A stretch of 64,000 nt of DNA from Egibacteraceae bacterium (GTDB lineage Bacteria > Actinomycetota > Nitriliruptoria > Euzebyales > Egibacteraceae). Both the position numbers and the translations under genes were made by a program. Shown here piece after piece: positions 30,663 to 39,768 of the stretch. Numbering within the stretch: position 1 is the first letter of the stretch; each line of letters starts with the position of its first letter. The stretch covers positions 53,701 to 117,700 of the forward strand of contig JAUJNX010000013.1 of NCBI GenBank assembly GCA_030447925.1. The letters are read 5' to 3'. Below the pieces are notes generated by a model that worked only from the letters and a program-made list of their open reading frames with translations, searched no databases and was not told the DNA's origin.

Positions 30663-31355
30663 TCAGGTGCAGGTCTGCGGCCGGGCGCTGCTGGTCCCGC
30701 CCTGGGTCACGTGGTAGTAGCAGTTGCCGTTCGCCTGCTGGAACAGGTCGATCTGGACGCTGTCGCGGGCGAGGGCGCTGGCGAACCCGGCCCGGGCGAC
30801 GACGTGCAGCGTGGGGCTGCCCTGCCCCCTGACCGAGGAGGACACGCTGCCGCGCACGACCTGCCAGGTCCCCACCCGGCCCAGCGCCGTGATCGCCGGG
30901 GTCACGCGCACGGCGTCGCGGGCCGCCAGCCGCACCCGGCTGCCGTCGGTGCAGACCTCCACCTGGAGTCCCAGCCCGTACGCCTCCTGCCCGTAGGCGT
31001 TGCTGCCGGAGGACGGGGCCAGGCGCGGGTAGCACTGCTCCCGGCGGGCCGGGGCGACCCCGCCCCGGGCGAGGGCGCCGGTGGTCGCGCCGGGGACCAC
31101 CGTGGCCGCCGGGCCGGACCGTCCCGACGGCTGCGCCGCGGTGACGCCCCCGGCGGCCCAGGCCGGGAGCTGCGCCGCGCCCGGGTACCGCACCGCGCCG
31201 CCGCCGGGCACGGCGCCCGGGAACCACTGCTGCCCGGGGACGCCCCACGGGTACGGGCCGGCGCCCTGCGCCGCCGCCGGCGCGGCCTGCCCCGCGATCG
31301 TCGCCGCCAGGACGAGCAGCGGCAGGACCAGTCGCCGTCGCATCCGTCGGTCCAT
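30663..31355 (-). CDS. Secreted hypothetical protein
   Basis: 230 aa. Signal peptide MRRRLVLPLLVLAATIAGQAAPAAA (cleavage near 30) followed by a Gly/Pro/Ala-rich segment (GAGPYPWGVPGQQWFPGAVP) to about residue 105, then a folded region with four cysteines (QCYPRLAP, VEVCTDGS, NGNCYYHV, QTCT) suggesting two disulfides. ATG 31355 follows GGAGG. I recognise no domain. It converges on the glycosyltransferase gene with only 7 nt between stops and is followed upstream by a two-component system. Confidence 0.75.
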   Translation of the reverse strand: MDRRMRRRLVLPLLVLAATIAGQAAPAAAQGAGPYPWGVPGQQWFPGAVPGGGAVRYPGAAQLPAWAAGGVTAAQPSGRSGPAATVVPGATTGALARGGVAPARREQCYPRLAPSSGSNAYGQEAYGLGLQVEVCTDGSRVRLAARDAVRVTPAITALGRVGTWQVVRGSVSSSVRGQGSPTLHVVARAGFASALARDSVQIDLFQQANGNCYYHVTQGGTSSARPQTCT

Positions 31356-31452
31356 CTCGTCAGCCTCCGCTCGTGGGCATCCGTTCCGCCCCCCTGTCGT
31401 CCACGGGGTCCACGCCGGTTCGCGCCGCGGCCGACCGGGGGGCGAGCGGCGC

Positions 31453-32121
31453 CTACTCCCGGGCGCCCGGGCGGACCAGGCCGGTCTCGTAGGCGAAGAT
31501 CGTGGCCTGCACCCGGTCGCGCAGGTGCAGCTTGGCCAGGATGCTGGCGATGTGGGTCTTCACCGTGGTCTCGGCGACGACCAGGGTGGCGGCGATCTCG
31601 GCGTTGGACAGGCCCTGGGCGGCGAGGCGCAGCACCTCGGTCTCGCGGTTGGTCAGCCGGTCCACCTCGCGGTCGGGGCGCGCCGCCACGGCCGGCTGAC
31701 CCTGGTAGTACGCCTCGATGAGCCGGCGGGTGACCGCGGGGGCCAGGAGCCCCTCGCCCCGGGCGACGACGCGGACGGCGCTGACCAGGTCGTCGGGCAG
31801 CACGTCCTTCAGCAGGAAGCCCGACGCGCCCGAGCGCAGGGCGGTGAAGACGTACTCGTCGAGGTCGAAGGTGGTGAGGATGAGGACGCGGGCGGGCGCG
31901 GCGCTGCCCGCGATCTCGCGCGTGGCCTGCAGCCCGTCCATGCCGGGCATGCGGATGTCCATGAGCACGACGTCGGGCAGCAGCCGCCGGGTGGCCGCCA
32001 CGGCCGCGCGGCCGTCAGCGGCCTCGCCGACCACGTCGAGGTCCCGCTCGCGCTGGAGGATCGACCGGTAGCCGGCGCGCACGACCGGCTGGTCGTCCAC
32101 GATCAGGACGCGCACCGTCAC
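31453..32121 (-). CDS. NarL/FixJ-type response regulator
   Basis: 222 aa. Receiver domain: VRVLIVDDQPVVRAGYRSIL with acidic pair Asp 9/10, phospho-acceptor Asp in DVVLMDIRMPGMDG (about 55), Thr in ILTTFDLDEYVF and Lys in GFLLKDVLPDDL (about 106). C-terminal LuxR-type HTH: LTNRETEVLRLAAQGLSNAEIAATLVVAETTVKTHIASILAKL. GTG 32121 overlaps the kinase stop by 4 nt (GTGA), giving one operon with the kinase upstream. Target genes are unknown. Confidence 0.95.
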   Translation of the reverse strand: MTVRVLIVDDQPVVRAGYRSILQRERDLDVVGEAADGRAAVAATRRLLPDVVLMDIRMPGMDGLQATREIAGSAAPARVLILTTFDLDEYVFTALRSGASGFLLKDVLPDDLVSAVRVVARGEGLLAPAVTRRLIEAYYQGQPAVAARPDREVDRLTNRETEVLRLAAQGLSNAEIAATLVVAETTVKTHIASILAKLHLRDRVQATIFAYETGLVRPGARE

Positions 32122-33386
32122 GCGGGCCGCTCCGCCCCGGGCAGGGGGAAGCGGGCGCGGACGGTCCACCCGCCGCCGCGGCGGGCCCCCGCGTGCAGCG
32201 TCCCCGCGTACAGGGCCATGCGCTCGCGCATGCCGATCAGGCCGTGGCCGCCCGCCGCCGCCGCGGCCGCCGGCGTCGTCGGCACCGGGCCGTCATCGTC
32301 CACGCGCACCTCCAGGAACCAGGTCCCGTAGCGGACCGCCACCGCCACCGCGGTCGGGCCCGCGTGCTTGAGGACGTTCGTGAGGGCCTCCTGGACGACA
32401 CGGTACGCGGACAGATCCACGTCGACCGGGATGGAGCGGATCTGACCGCTGACCTCCAGGGCCACGGTGAGCCCGAGCTGCCGGAAGTGCTCGACGAGGG
32501 GGTCGAGCTGCGCCAGGCCGGCCTGCGGCGCCAGGTCGGCCGCCCCGTCCGCCGAGCGCAGGATCCCCAGCAGGCGGCGCATCGCGACCAGCGTCTCGCT
32601 GCCGGTGGCGCGGATCGACGCCAGCGCCGACCGCGCGCCGTCGCCGTCGTCGTCGTAGGCGCGGTGGGCGGCGCCGGCCTGGACCACGATGCTGGACACG
32701 TGGTGGGCGACGATGTCGTGCAGCTCGCGGGCGATGCGGGCCCGCTCCTCGACCACCGCGCGCCGCTCGCGGTCGCGGGCGGCCCGGGCCAGCGCGCGCT
32801 CGCGCTCCCGCGCCGCCTCGCGCCGGTGGCGGACCACGGCGCCGGCGGCCGTCGGGCCGCCGACCAGCAGGGTGAGCAGGGGCAGCTGGTCGAGCAGGTC
32901 GGCGGGCGCGGTCCGGGCGCGGCCGAGCAGCTGGGCCAGCGCCACGACGACGAGCACCCCCGCCGCCGCGGCCGCCGCGGTGGGCCAGCGCGTCCGGTCC
33001 CCGACGGTCGCGAGGGCGACCAGCACGCTGAGGACCAGCCAGGCCAGCGGCTGGTCCGGCGCCCCGGCGAAGGTGGGCGCCAGCTCGAACCCGGCCAGCA
33101 TCACCGCCGTCGTGGCGGCCAGGACCGCGAGCGGGCGGTTCCGGCGGGCGGGCAGCGGCGCGCACGAGGCGACCGCGAGGACGGCCGCGGTCACGACCAT
33201 GCCGTCGGGGACCTGCTCGCCGCGCACGCGCAGCCCCACCGCCGACACCCACAGGTCCCAGGCCAGCAGGGCACCCGCCAGGAGCGCGTCACGGGACCGC
33301 TCCAGGCCGTGCCGCAGCCCTGCCGCGGGGCTGCTCCCCGATGCCGGCACCTCCGCCTGCCCCGTTCCGTGGCCCTCTGACGCCAC
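32118..33386 (-). CDS. Two-component sensor histidine kinase (HisKA_3 type)
   Basis: 422-aa membrane kinase with about four to five N-terminal helices (residues 35-170), then a charged coiled coil (REAARERERALARAARDRER), a HisKA_3 dimerisation box RARIARELHDIVAHHVSSIVVQAG (phospho-His about 222) and an HATPase domain with VVQEALTNVLKHAGPTAV (N box) and DDDGPV/GGHGLIGMRERM (G boxes). It partners the NarL-type regulator encoded downstream with overlapping codons. The GTG start at 33386 is chosen; a TTG at 33389 lies just before. No extracellular sensor domain is visible, so the signal is probably membrane-derived. Confidence 0.93.
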   Translation of the reverse strand: MASEGHGTGQAEVPASGSSPAAGLRHGLERSRDALLAGALLAWDLWVSAVGLRVRGEQVPDGMVVTAAVLAVASCAPLPARRNRPLAVLAATTAVMLAGFELAPTFAGAPDQPLAWLVLSVLVALATVGDRTRWPTAAAAAAGVLVVVALAQLLGRARTAPADLLDQLPLLTLLVGGPTAAGAVVRHRREAARERERALARAARDRERRAVVEERARIARELHDIVAHHVSSIVVQAGAAHRAYDDDGDGARSALASIRATGSETLVAMRRLLGILRSADGAADLAPQAGLAQLDPLVEHFRQLGLTVALEVSGQIRSIPVDVDLSAYRVVQEALTNVLKHAGPTAVAVAVRYGTWFLEVRVDDDGPVPTTPAAAAAAGGHGLIGMRERMALYAGTLHAGARRGGGWTVRARFPLPGAERPA

Positions 33387-33520
33387 CAACCTGGCAGCGC
33401 GCCCGCCCCGGCGCCCGGCCCGCGCGCGAAGATCATCCCATCGGAGGACCAGCCCCCGTCCCGGAGGAGGAACCGGCCCGCGCGGGTCCCGGGCGCCCCG
33501 TGGGGCGTACGATCCGCGGC

Positions 33521-34822
33521 GTGATCTTCTCCGGTGCGCTCGAGACCATGGCGCCCGACGACCGCGCCGCGCTCCAGGGAGCGCGGCTGGCGGACCTGGT
33601 CGAGCGCCTGCGCAAGGTCGACAGCCCCTACTGGCGGGTCAAGCTCGACGGCGTCGGCCCCGTGCGAGGCCTGGAGGACCTGGCCGCGCTGCCGTTCACG
33701 GTCAAGTCCGAGCTGCGCGACACCTACCCGCTGGGGATGCTGGCCGTCGCCCCGGCGGACTGCGTGCGCGTCCACGCCTCGTCCGGCACCCGCGGGCGGC
33801 CCACGATCGTGGCGTACACCCGTGGCGACGTCGAGGTCTTCGCCGAGGTCAACGCCCGCGCCATCGCCTGCGCGGGCGGCACCCCCGACGACGTGGTCCA
33901 GGTCGCCTACGGCTACGGGCTGTTCACCGGCGGCCTGGGGCTGCACTACGGCGCCGAGCGGCTGGGGGCCACCACCGTGCCGGCCTCAGGCGGCAACACC
34001 GCGCTGCAGCTCCAGCTGCTCGCCGACCTCGGCGCGGCCGGGCTGTGCTGCACGCCGTCGTTCGCCCTCCTGCTCGCCGAGCGCGCGGCGGCGCGCGGCG
34101 TCTCCGGCCTGCGCGTGCGCTACGGGGTCTTCGGCGCGGAGCCGTGGTCACCGGCGCTGCGCACCAAGCTGGAGACGGCGTGGTCGGCGCTGGCGGGCGG
34201 GACGTTCGACGCCTGCGACATCTACGGCCTGTCGGAGGTCATCGGCCCCGGCGTCGCGATGGAGTGCCGCGAGGGCAAGGGCGCGCTGCACGTCTTCAGC
34301 GACCACTTCCTGCCCGAGATCGTCGACCCGAGCACCGGCGCGCCGCTGGGGCCTGGGGAGCAGGGCGAGCTGGTCCTCACCACCCTGACCAAGCAGGCGC
34401 AGCCGGTCGTGCGCTACCGCACCGGCGACCTCACCTCCCTGGTCGACGAGCCGTGCCCCTGCGGGCGGACCTTCCCGCGCATCGCCCGGCTGACGGGGCG
34501 CGTCGACGACATGCTCGTCATCCGCGGGGTCAACGTGTACCCCAGCGAGGTCGAGGCCGTGGTGCTCGCCGACCCCGACGTCGCCGGGCAGTACGCCCTG
34601 GTCGTCGACCGCTCCGCCACGCTCGCGACCCTGGAGGTCCGCTGCGAGCTGGCCGGCGACGGCGACGCCGACCGGGTCGCCGACCGCCTGGCCGCCCGGC
34701 TGGCGGAACGCCTGCGCGTCCGGGTCGCCGTCGCCGTCGGCCCGCCCGGGTCCCTGCCCCGCCAGGAGACCGGCAAGGCCAAGCGCGTCTTCGACGCCGC
34801 CGACGCCCCCGCCACCGGCTGA
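33521..34822 (+). CDS. paaK: Phenylacetate-CoA ligase (PaaK family)
   Basis: 433-aa adenylate-forming ligase. Start GTG 33521 gives VIFSGALETMAPDDRAALQ, which matches the usual N-terminus; ATG 33548 is internal to this. Blocks in order: VHASSGTRGRPTIVAYT (P-loop), YGYGLFTGGLGLHYGAERLGA, DIYGLSEVIGPGVAMEC, RYRTGDLTSL, CPCGRTFPRIARLTGRVDDMLVIRGVNVYP and GKAKRVFD (catalytic Lys near the C-terminus). PaaK activates phenylacetate in the ring-epoxide pathway. No paa pathway genes are adjacent, but an acyl-CoA dehydrogenase lies 0.9 kb downstream on the opposite strand; the true aryl substrate may differ. Confidence 0.9.
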   Translation: MIFSGALETMAPDDRAALQGARLADLVERLRKVDSPYWRVKLDGVGPVRGLEDLAALPFTVKSELRDTYPLGMLAVAPADCVRVHASSGTRGRPTIVAYTRGDVEVFAEVNARAIACAGGTPDDVVQVAYGYGLFTGGLGLHYGAERLGATTVPASGGNTALQLQLLADLGAAGLCCTPSFALLLAERAAARGVSGLRVRYGVFGAEPWSPALRTKLETAWSALAGGTFDACDIYGLSEVIGPGVAMECREGKGALHVFSDHFLPEIVDPSTGAPLGPGEQGELVLTTLTKQAQPVVRYRTGDLTSLVDEPCPCGRTFPRIARLTGRVDDMLVIRGVNVYPSEVEAVVLADPDVAGQYALVVDRSATLATLEVRCELAGDGDADRVADRLAARLAERLRVRVAVAVGPPGSLPRQETGKAKRVFDAADAPATG

Positions 34823-35113
34823 CCCGGCCCGCGGGACCGCCCGGGCGGGGCCGGGCCGGGGCCGCGGGGCGCGGTCCCGATAAGGGTTGCCGCGGGGACC
34901 GGGCGCCCCGTACGCTTCCCCGAGACGGAGGAGGTGCGGCGCGCCCGCCGCTCCCCCAGCTGTGGGCCCTCGCGATCAGATCCGCCGGCCGCCACCGGCG
35001 CTGACCCCACCGGACCGCTGTCCCCGCCGACGTGACCCGCGGCGGGGGACGGCTGACACCGCCCCACCCGTCGCGGGCAACCCCCGCGACCATCCGAGCC
35101 ATCGGAGGCCGTG
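34823..35113. other. Intergenic region, no clear gene
   Basis: Very GC-rich spacer between paaK and the DUF5519 gene. I see no convincing open frame, RNA or strong hairpin. The only evident signal is GGAGG at 35104-35108 serving the next gene. Confidence 0.5.
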
Positions 35114-35773
35114 ATGTCCGCCACGCCCCCCACCCTCCCCCGAGCCGGCACCCTCCCCCGACGCTGGGGGCGGCCGCCGGTCACGACCGTGGGCGTCCCC
35201 CACCAGCAGCTCGACACGCGCATGGACCCGGCGCTGCACCTGGAGCTGCTCCGCCGCGTCCGGGCGCTGCCCGGCGTGCAGCTGCGCCCGAGCACCGTGG
35301 CCGACAGCGCGACGGGGATCGTGCTGGCCGACGACGTCGAGCTGCCGGACCCGCGCCTGGCGTCCTGGCGCGGGCGGCGCGAGTTCGGCCAGGTCCACGC
35401 CGACGGCAGCCTGCACGTGATCCTGCCGCCCCGCCGCGCCCGCGAGGCCATCGCCGCGGGCTGGGCGGAGCGCCACCCGCTGGCCGAGGCCTTCGGCCGG
35501 GAGGGGCTGGTCCTGCTGTTCGTCGCGCGCCCCCCCCCCGGGCTCGGCCCCGTGACCCGCCTGGTCACCGCCGCCCACGCCGGGGGGACCGGGCGGCCCG
35601 CCGCCGCGCCCCGCGCGCCGCGGCGGGCCGGCCCGCCGCCGCGGCGCCGGCGCCGGCGGGCCGCGGCGGCGCCGGCGCCGGCGGCCGCGGCGGGGGCGGC
35701 CGCGGCCGGGGCGCGGGCGGCCGCGGCGGCGGCGGCGCCGTCTCAGGCGGCGGGGTGCAGGTCGAACGCGTAG
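35114..35773 (+). CDS. Luciferase-domain (DUF5519) protein, unreliable C-terminus
   Basis: Residues about 30-155 match the small actinobacterial DUF5519 family (often called luciferase domain-containing): LLRRVRALPGVQLRPSTVAD, GRREFGQVHADGSLHVILPP, AIAAGWAERHPLAEAFGRE and LGPVTRLVTAAHA. Despite the name, no light-emitting activity is implied. ATG 35114 (after GTG 35111) has GGAGG upstream. The predicted last 60 residues are Ala/Arg/Pro repeats encoded by a stretch with no A or T and are probably not real; the native stop is likely near 35600 and lost by an indel. Confidence 0.7.
   Translation: MSATPPTLPRAGTLPRRWGRPPVTTVGVPHQQLDTRMDPALHLELLRRVRALPGVQLRPSTVADSATGIVLADDVELPDPRLASWRGRREFGQVHADGSLHVILPPRRAREAIAAGWAERHPLAEAFGREGLVLLFVARPPPGLGPVTRLVTAAHAGGTGRPAAAPRAPRRAGPPPRRRRRRAAAAPAPAAAAGAAAAGARAAAAAAAPSQAAGCRSNA
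35589..35740. other. 152-nt stretch containing no A or T
   Basis: All 152 bases are G or C, made of short CGG/GCC and GGCGCC blocks. It sits between the 3' ends of two convergent genes and both predicted frames degrade here. It may hide the native terminator and is a likely place for sequencing or polymerase errors. Confidence 0.9.
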
Positions 35774-37355
35774 CCGCCGGCCGTGGCGCCGCGCGCGCGA
35801 TCGCGGGCAGCGGCGAGGCCGCGCCGCGCTCCAGGCGGTCCAGGGCGGCGTCGGCGCGGGCCGCGGCACGGGCCGTGGCCGCGCGCCCGGCGGCGGCCTC
35901 GTCGCCGGCGGGGGTGCCCGACGACCGCCGTGACAGGGTCGCGACCTGGACCGCGACCCCCGTCGCCGCCTCCGACAGCGCGGCGAGGTCGAGCTGGCGC
36001 TCCGCGACACCCTCGCCGTGGCGGGCGAGCAGCCCGCCCGACGCGGCGGCCAGCCGCTCGAGCTGCGCGGCCACGACCTTGGTCTCGCCGTCCAGCCCCG
36101 GCGCGAACCCGCGCAGGTCGGCGGCGGCGGGACCGCCGCGCGCCACCCGGGTGAGCCCGCGCTCGGCCGCGAAGGTCCGCAGGACGTCGTTGGCGCCCTC
36201 GAAGATCGGGAAGATGCGCACGTCGCGCAGGATCTTCTCGTAGGGCTGGTCGCGCATGTACGCCAGCCCGCCGACGAGCTGGACCACGCGGTTGGTGGCG
36301 TACCAGAGGAACTCGGTGGCCGTGACCTTGAGCAGGGCGGCGTCGGCGGCGACGTCGCGCACCCCGCGGTCGGCGAGCCCCGCGACCAGGTAGGCGAAGG
36401 ACTCCAGCCCGTAGAGCTCCGCCACCATCCAGCCGAGCTTCTCCTGGACCAGCTCGAACCCGGCCAGCGGCCGGCCGAACTGCTCGCGCCGAGCCGTGTG
36501 CGCCAGCGCCATCTCCAGCAGGCGCTTGACGATCCCGACCGAGCCGGTGCCCAGCCCGATGCGCCCCTGGTTGAGGACCGACACGGCCAGCCGCAGCCCC
36601 TGGCCGGGCTCGCCCAGCACGTTGGCGGCGGGCACGACGACGTCGCGGAAGACCACGTGGCGGTTGTCGTTGCCCGACAGCCCCAGCGTCGGGTACCGGA
36701 ACGGCGACTCCCAGCCGGGCATCCCGCGCTCCAGCACCAGCGCGACGTGGCCGCCGCCCTGGTCGTCATCGACGCGCGCGAAGGTGACCAGGACGTCGCG
36801 GTTGCCGTTGCCGATCCAGCGCTTCTCGCCGTTGAGGACCCAGGCGCCGTCGGGCCGGCGCCGCGCGCGGGTGCGGATCCCGAAGGCGTCGGACCCGGCC
36901 CCCGGCTCGGTCAGGCCGAAGCCCGCCAGCTTGCGCCCGAACGCCAGGTCGGGCAGCAGGCGCGCGCGCTGCTCGGCGTCGCCGCCGAGCAGGACCGCCT
37001 TGGTCCCCAGCGACTGGTGGACGCCCATGACCACCGACAGGGTCGGGTCGATGCGCCCGAAGGCCTCGGACACCCGGGCGTAGCCGGTGTGGGACAGCCC
37101 GGCGCCGCCGTGCTCGGCGGGGACGGCCAGGCCCATCAGCCCGCGCTCGGCCAGGCCCGCGATCACGTCGTCGCCGACCCAGCGATCGGCCTCGACCTTG
37201 GCGGGGTCGTAGGACTCGGCGGCGAAGGACTCCAGCGAGCGGACCAGGCGGGCGACGGCAGCGGCCTCGGCGGGCTCCATCTGGGGGTAGGGCAGGACCA
37301 GTGCGGGGTCCAGCCCCCCGGCGAACAGCGTGCGACCGAACGTGGGAGCGCTCAT
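35743..37355 (-). CDS. Acyl-CoA dehydrogenase, frameshifted at the extreme 3' end
   Basis: FAD enzyme oxidising acyl-CoA to enoyl-CoA; about 535 aa, longer than standard 380-aa forms because of a C-terminal helical extension. Motifs: FGLTEPGAGSDAFGIRT (FAD/substrate), KRWIGNGNRDVLVTFARV, GRIGLGTGSVGIVKRLLEMA, REQFGRPLAGFELVQEKL, and IFPIFEGANDVLRTFAAERG with the catalytic-region Glu (about 385). ATG 37355. The open frame runs on to 35565 through low-complexity sequence, but shifting frame near 35800 gives ATAGGYAFDLHPAA and a stop at 35743, a much more natural end. I take this as the real terminus, with a one-base error or mutation. Confidence 0.88.
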
Positions 37356-37386
37356 CCCGGTCCACCTCGTGCTACTCGGCAGTAAG

Positions 37387-38055
37387 TTACCCCAGAGTAG
37401 CTTTGCTGAGGCGCTCCACCATCACCGGGACGGCGCCGTCCTCGTCCAGGTACCCGTCGCGCGTCCAGGTCGTCGCGATCTCGTCCCAGAAGGTCATCGC
37501 ATGGCGGCGGCCGGGGTCGGCCAGCCAGACCTGGCCGTCGCCGTCGACCAGGCGCGGGAGCAGGCCCACGAGCAGCTCGACGTTGCGCGGCTCGTAGAGG
37601 ACGTCGGCGGCCAGGACCACGTCCCAGGGCGCGGCGTCGACCAGCGGGCCCGGCTCCGCCCAGGACGCGACCACGGTGGTCAGCCGGACGCCGTTGCGCT
37701 GGGCGTTGGCCCGGGTGAAGTCCACCGCGTCCTGCGACCAGTCCGTCGCCGTGGCCCGCGCCCCGCCGAGGGCCGCCAGGATGCTCGGCAGCCCCAGGCC
37801 GCAGCCCAGCTCCAGCACGCGCTTGCCCGCGAGGTCCGACCCCGTCACCAGCCGCGCGAGCGCCGCCCCGCTGGGCCACAGCTCCGCCCAGAACGGCAGG
37901 AACTCGTCGCGGTCGAAGCGGTCGTCGTCCAGCAGGGCCATGCTGTCGCGCGGGCGCACGAGCACGAGGTCGCGCCCGCCGACCTCGACGTGCTCCTCCA
38001 CCGTGTCCCGCCACGCGCCCGCCGGCGCCGGGGTGCCGGCCTCCGGCGAGGCCAT
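37387..38055 (-). CDS. Class I SAM-dependent methyltransferase
   Basis: 222 aa. Motif I is RVLELGCGLGLPSILAALGGA (about 86-106), followed by TATDWSQDAVDFTRANAQRNG and DVVLAADVLYEPRNVELL, a pattern typical of the METTL-type protein methyltransferases (nicotinamide N-methylase-like, PF10294 group). FWAELWPSGAALARLV before motif I supports this. ATG 38055 overlaps the upstream stop by one base (TGATG), so it is co-translated with the Tat-exported protein gene. The target is unknown. Confidence 0.88.
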   Translation of the reverse strand: MASPEAGTPAPAGAWRDTVEEHVEVGGRDLVLVRPRDSMALLDDDRFDRDEFLPFWAELWPSGAALARLVTGSDLAGKRVLELGCGLGLPSILAALGGARATATDWSQDAVDFTRANAQRNGVRLTTVVASWAEPGPLVDAAPWDVVLAADVLYEPRNVELLVGLLPRLVDGDGQVWLADPGRRHAMTFWDEIATTWTRDGYLDEDGAVPVMVERLSKATLG

Positions 38056-39182
38056 CAGGCGGTCCCCAGCGCGATCTGGGCGAGCATGCTCTGCTCCGGG
38101 GTCTCCATGCCCCAGAACGCCTGCTGCGCGTTGACCCCCGCGCGCTGGTACATGGGCTCCAGCGGCCACGGCATCGGGTCCCACTGGCCGACGTCGCGGA
38201 GCCAGGTGCGCCCGTCCTGGGTGAACAGCACCAGGCGGCTGCGCGCGTTGCCCATGAAGTGGCCCTCGTGGGTGGTGAGGTCGATCGCGGCGACCGCCTC
38301 CGCCCCCTCGGGCACCGCGGCGGGCTCGTGCACGCCCCAGTTGGCCAGGCCGGTGTTGAGCTCGTCGACGTGGGCGGCCAGGGCCGCGGGGTCGTTGCGG
38401 GTCAGCAGCCGGGTGCAGGTCACGTAGGCGCGCAGCACCACCAGCGCGGGGGTGGCGGGCAGGCCGACGATCTCGATCTCGAAGGTCTGGTGCAGCAGGC
38501 CGCTGTCGCGGACCGGGGTGAAGCGGCCCAGCTCCGAGCCGTAGTCCGGCCAGGTCTCGGGCCGCAGCAGCCCGGCCAGGACGCGGTCGGCCGCGGGCAT
38601 GGGCACCGGCGGGTAGGTGTGCCAGGTCTGCTCGGCGACGGGGGCCAGCGGCGGGGACAGCGGGCCGAGCGTGGTGTGGCGCAGGCGCTCCTCCGGGCGG
38701 TAGGCGGCGCGGTCGATCTCGGTGGGGAAGGCGATGCCCCAGCCGCGGCGGCGGTCGTCGTCCAGGGCGGCGGGGAACCAGTCGCCCAGCAGGCGCGCCG
38801 AGCCCTCCAGCAGCTGGTCGCGGTCCAGCGTCCCGCGCGGCGTGCGGGTGGTCTCCAGCCGCGCGGCGCCGAAGGCGCGGTGGAAGCCCGCGACGTCCAC
38901 GGCGCGCAGGCGCCGGTAGCCGTTCAGCCACCACCGGGTGGTGAGGATCATCTGGGCCAGGCGCAGGTCCTGCACGCGCCGGTCGGCCGCGGGCCGCTGG
39001 TAGTAGGCGGCGTTGAGGAAGTCGGTCACCCAGCCCGCGGCGTCGGGCGCGGCGATCGAGGACCCGGGCAGCCGGGCCACGCGCAGGCGCGGCGACAGGA
39101 GCAGGCGGACGGCGGCCCCCGCCAGGGCGGCCCCGACCAGGGCCCCGGACAGGAAGGTGCGGCGGTTGTCGGTGCTCGGCAT
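38055..39182 (-). CDS. Hypothetical protein with Tat-like N-terminus
   Basis: 375 aa. N-terminal NRRTFLSGALVGAALAGAAV is a twin-arginine-like signal or anchor. The rest is a soluble region of mixed structure with several Trp/Tyr-rich blocks (ILTTRWWLNGYRRLRAVDVAGFHRAFG; EQTWHTYPPVPMP; VGQWDPMPWPLEPMYQRAG). I recognise no catalytic motif. ATG 39182 is placed by CTGGGGC upstream. It is divergent from a DinB gene and shares an operon with the methyltransferase downstream. Confidence 0.75.
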   Translation of the reverse strand: MPSTDNRRTFLSGALVGAALAGAAVRLLLSPRLRVARLPGSSIAAPDAAGWVTDFLNAAYYQRPAADRRVQDLRLAQMILTTRWWLNGYRRLRAVDVAGFHRAFGAARLETTRTPRGTLDRDQLLEGSARLLGDWFPAALDDDRRRGWGIAFPTEIDRAAYRPEERLRHTTLGPLSPPLAPVAEQTWHTYPPVPMPAADRVLAGLLRPETWPDYGSELGRFTPVRDSGLLHQTFEIEIVGLPATPALVVLRAYVTCTRLLTRNDPAALAAHVDELNTGLANWGVHEPAAVPEGAEAVAAIDLTTHEGHFMGNARSRLVLFTQDGRTWLRDVGQWDPMPWPLEPMYQRAGVNAQQAFWGMETPEQSMLAQIALGTA

Positions 39183-39218
39183 GTGCCCCAGTCTCACCGG
39201 TCCGGCAGACTCCGCAGC

Positions 39219-39731
39219 ATGGAGATCCCGCGCACCGAGCCAGCGTTCGTAGCCGACGAGAAGACGATGCTCGCGGGGTGGCTCGACTACCACCGGGCGA
39301 CGCTGATGAGGAAGTGCGAGGGGCTCACCCCCGAGCAGCTGGTGGCGCCGTCGGTGCCGCCCTCGTCGCTGACCCTGCTGGGGCTGGTCCGCCACCTCGC
39401 AGAGGTGGAGCGGGGCTGGTTCCGGCTCGAGTGGGCCGGCGAGGACCTGCCGTACCTGTACTGCTCCGAGGACAACCGGGACGGCGACCTGGACGACGTG
39501 TCGGTCGACGGGGTCGACGAGGCGTTCGCCACCTGGCGGCGGGAGGCGGACGCCGCGCGCGCCGTGGTGGCCGGGGCCGCGCTGGACGACGTCCGCCCGC
39601 GCACGCGCCGCCACGTCGGGGAACCGCTGTCGCTGCGCTGGGTCGTCACCCACCTGATCGAGGAGTACGCCCGGCACAACGGGCACGCCGACCTGCTGCG
39701 GGAGCGGATCGACGGCGCGGTGGGCGAGTAG
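39219..39731 (+). CDS. DinB family protein (DUF664)
   Basis: 170-aa four-helix-bundle protein of the DinB/YfiT superfamily. The probable metal-binding histidines are in LVRHLAEVERGWF (about residue 50) and LIEEYARHNGHADLLRERI (about 150-154). Members include thiol-dependent S-transferases (mycothiol-type) and stress proteins; actinobacterial DUF664 proteins often carry this arrangement, but activity here is unproven. ATG 39219 lies 36 nt from the divergent 39182 start. Confidence 0.9.
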   Translation: MEIPRTEPAFVADEKTMLAGWLDYHRATLMRKCEGLTPEQLVAPSVPPSSLTLLGLVRHLAEVERGWFRLEWAGEDLPYLYCSEDNRDGDLDDVSVDGVDEAFATWRREADAARAVVAGAALDDVRPRTRRHVGEPLSLRWVVTHLIEEYARHNGHADLLRERIDGAVGE

Positions 39732-39768
39732 TCTCCACGTGTCGAGGGGCTCGACGGCGGGAGGTGAC

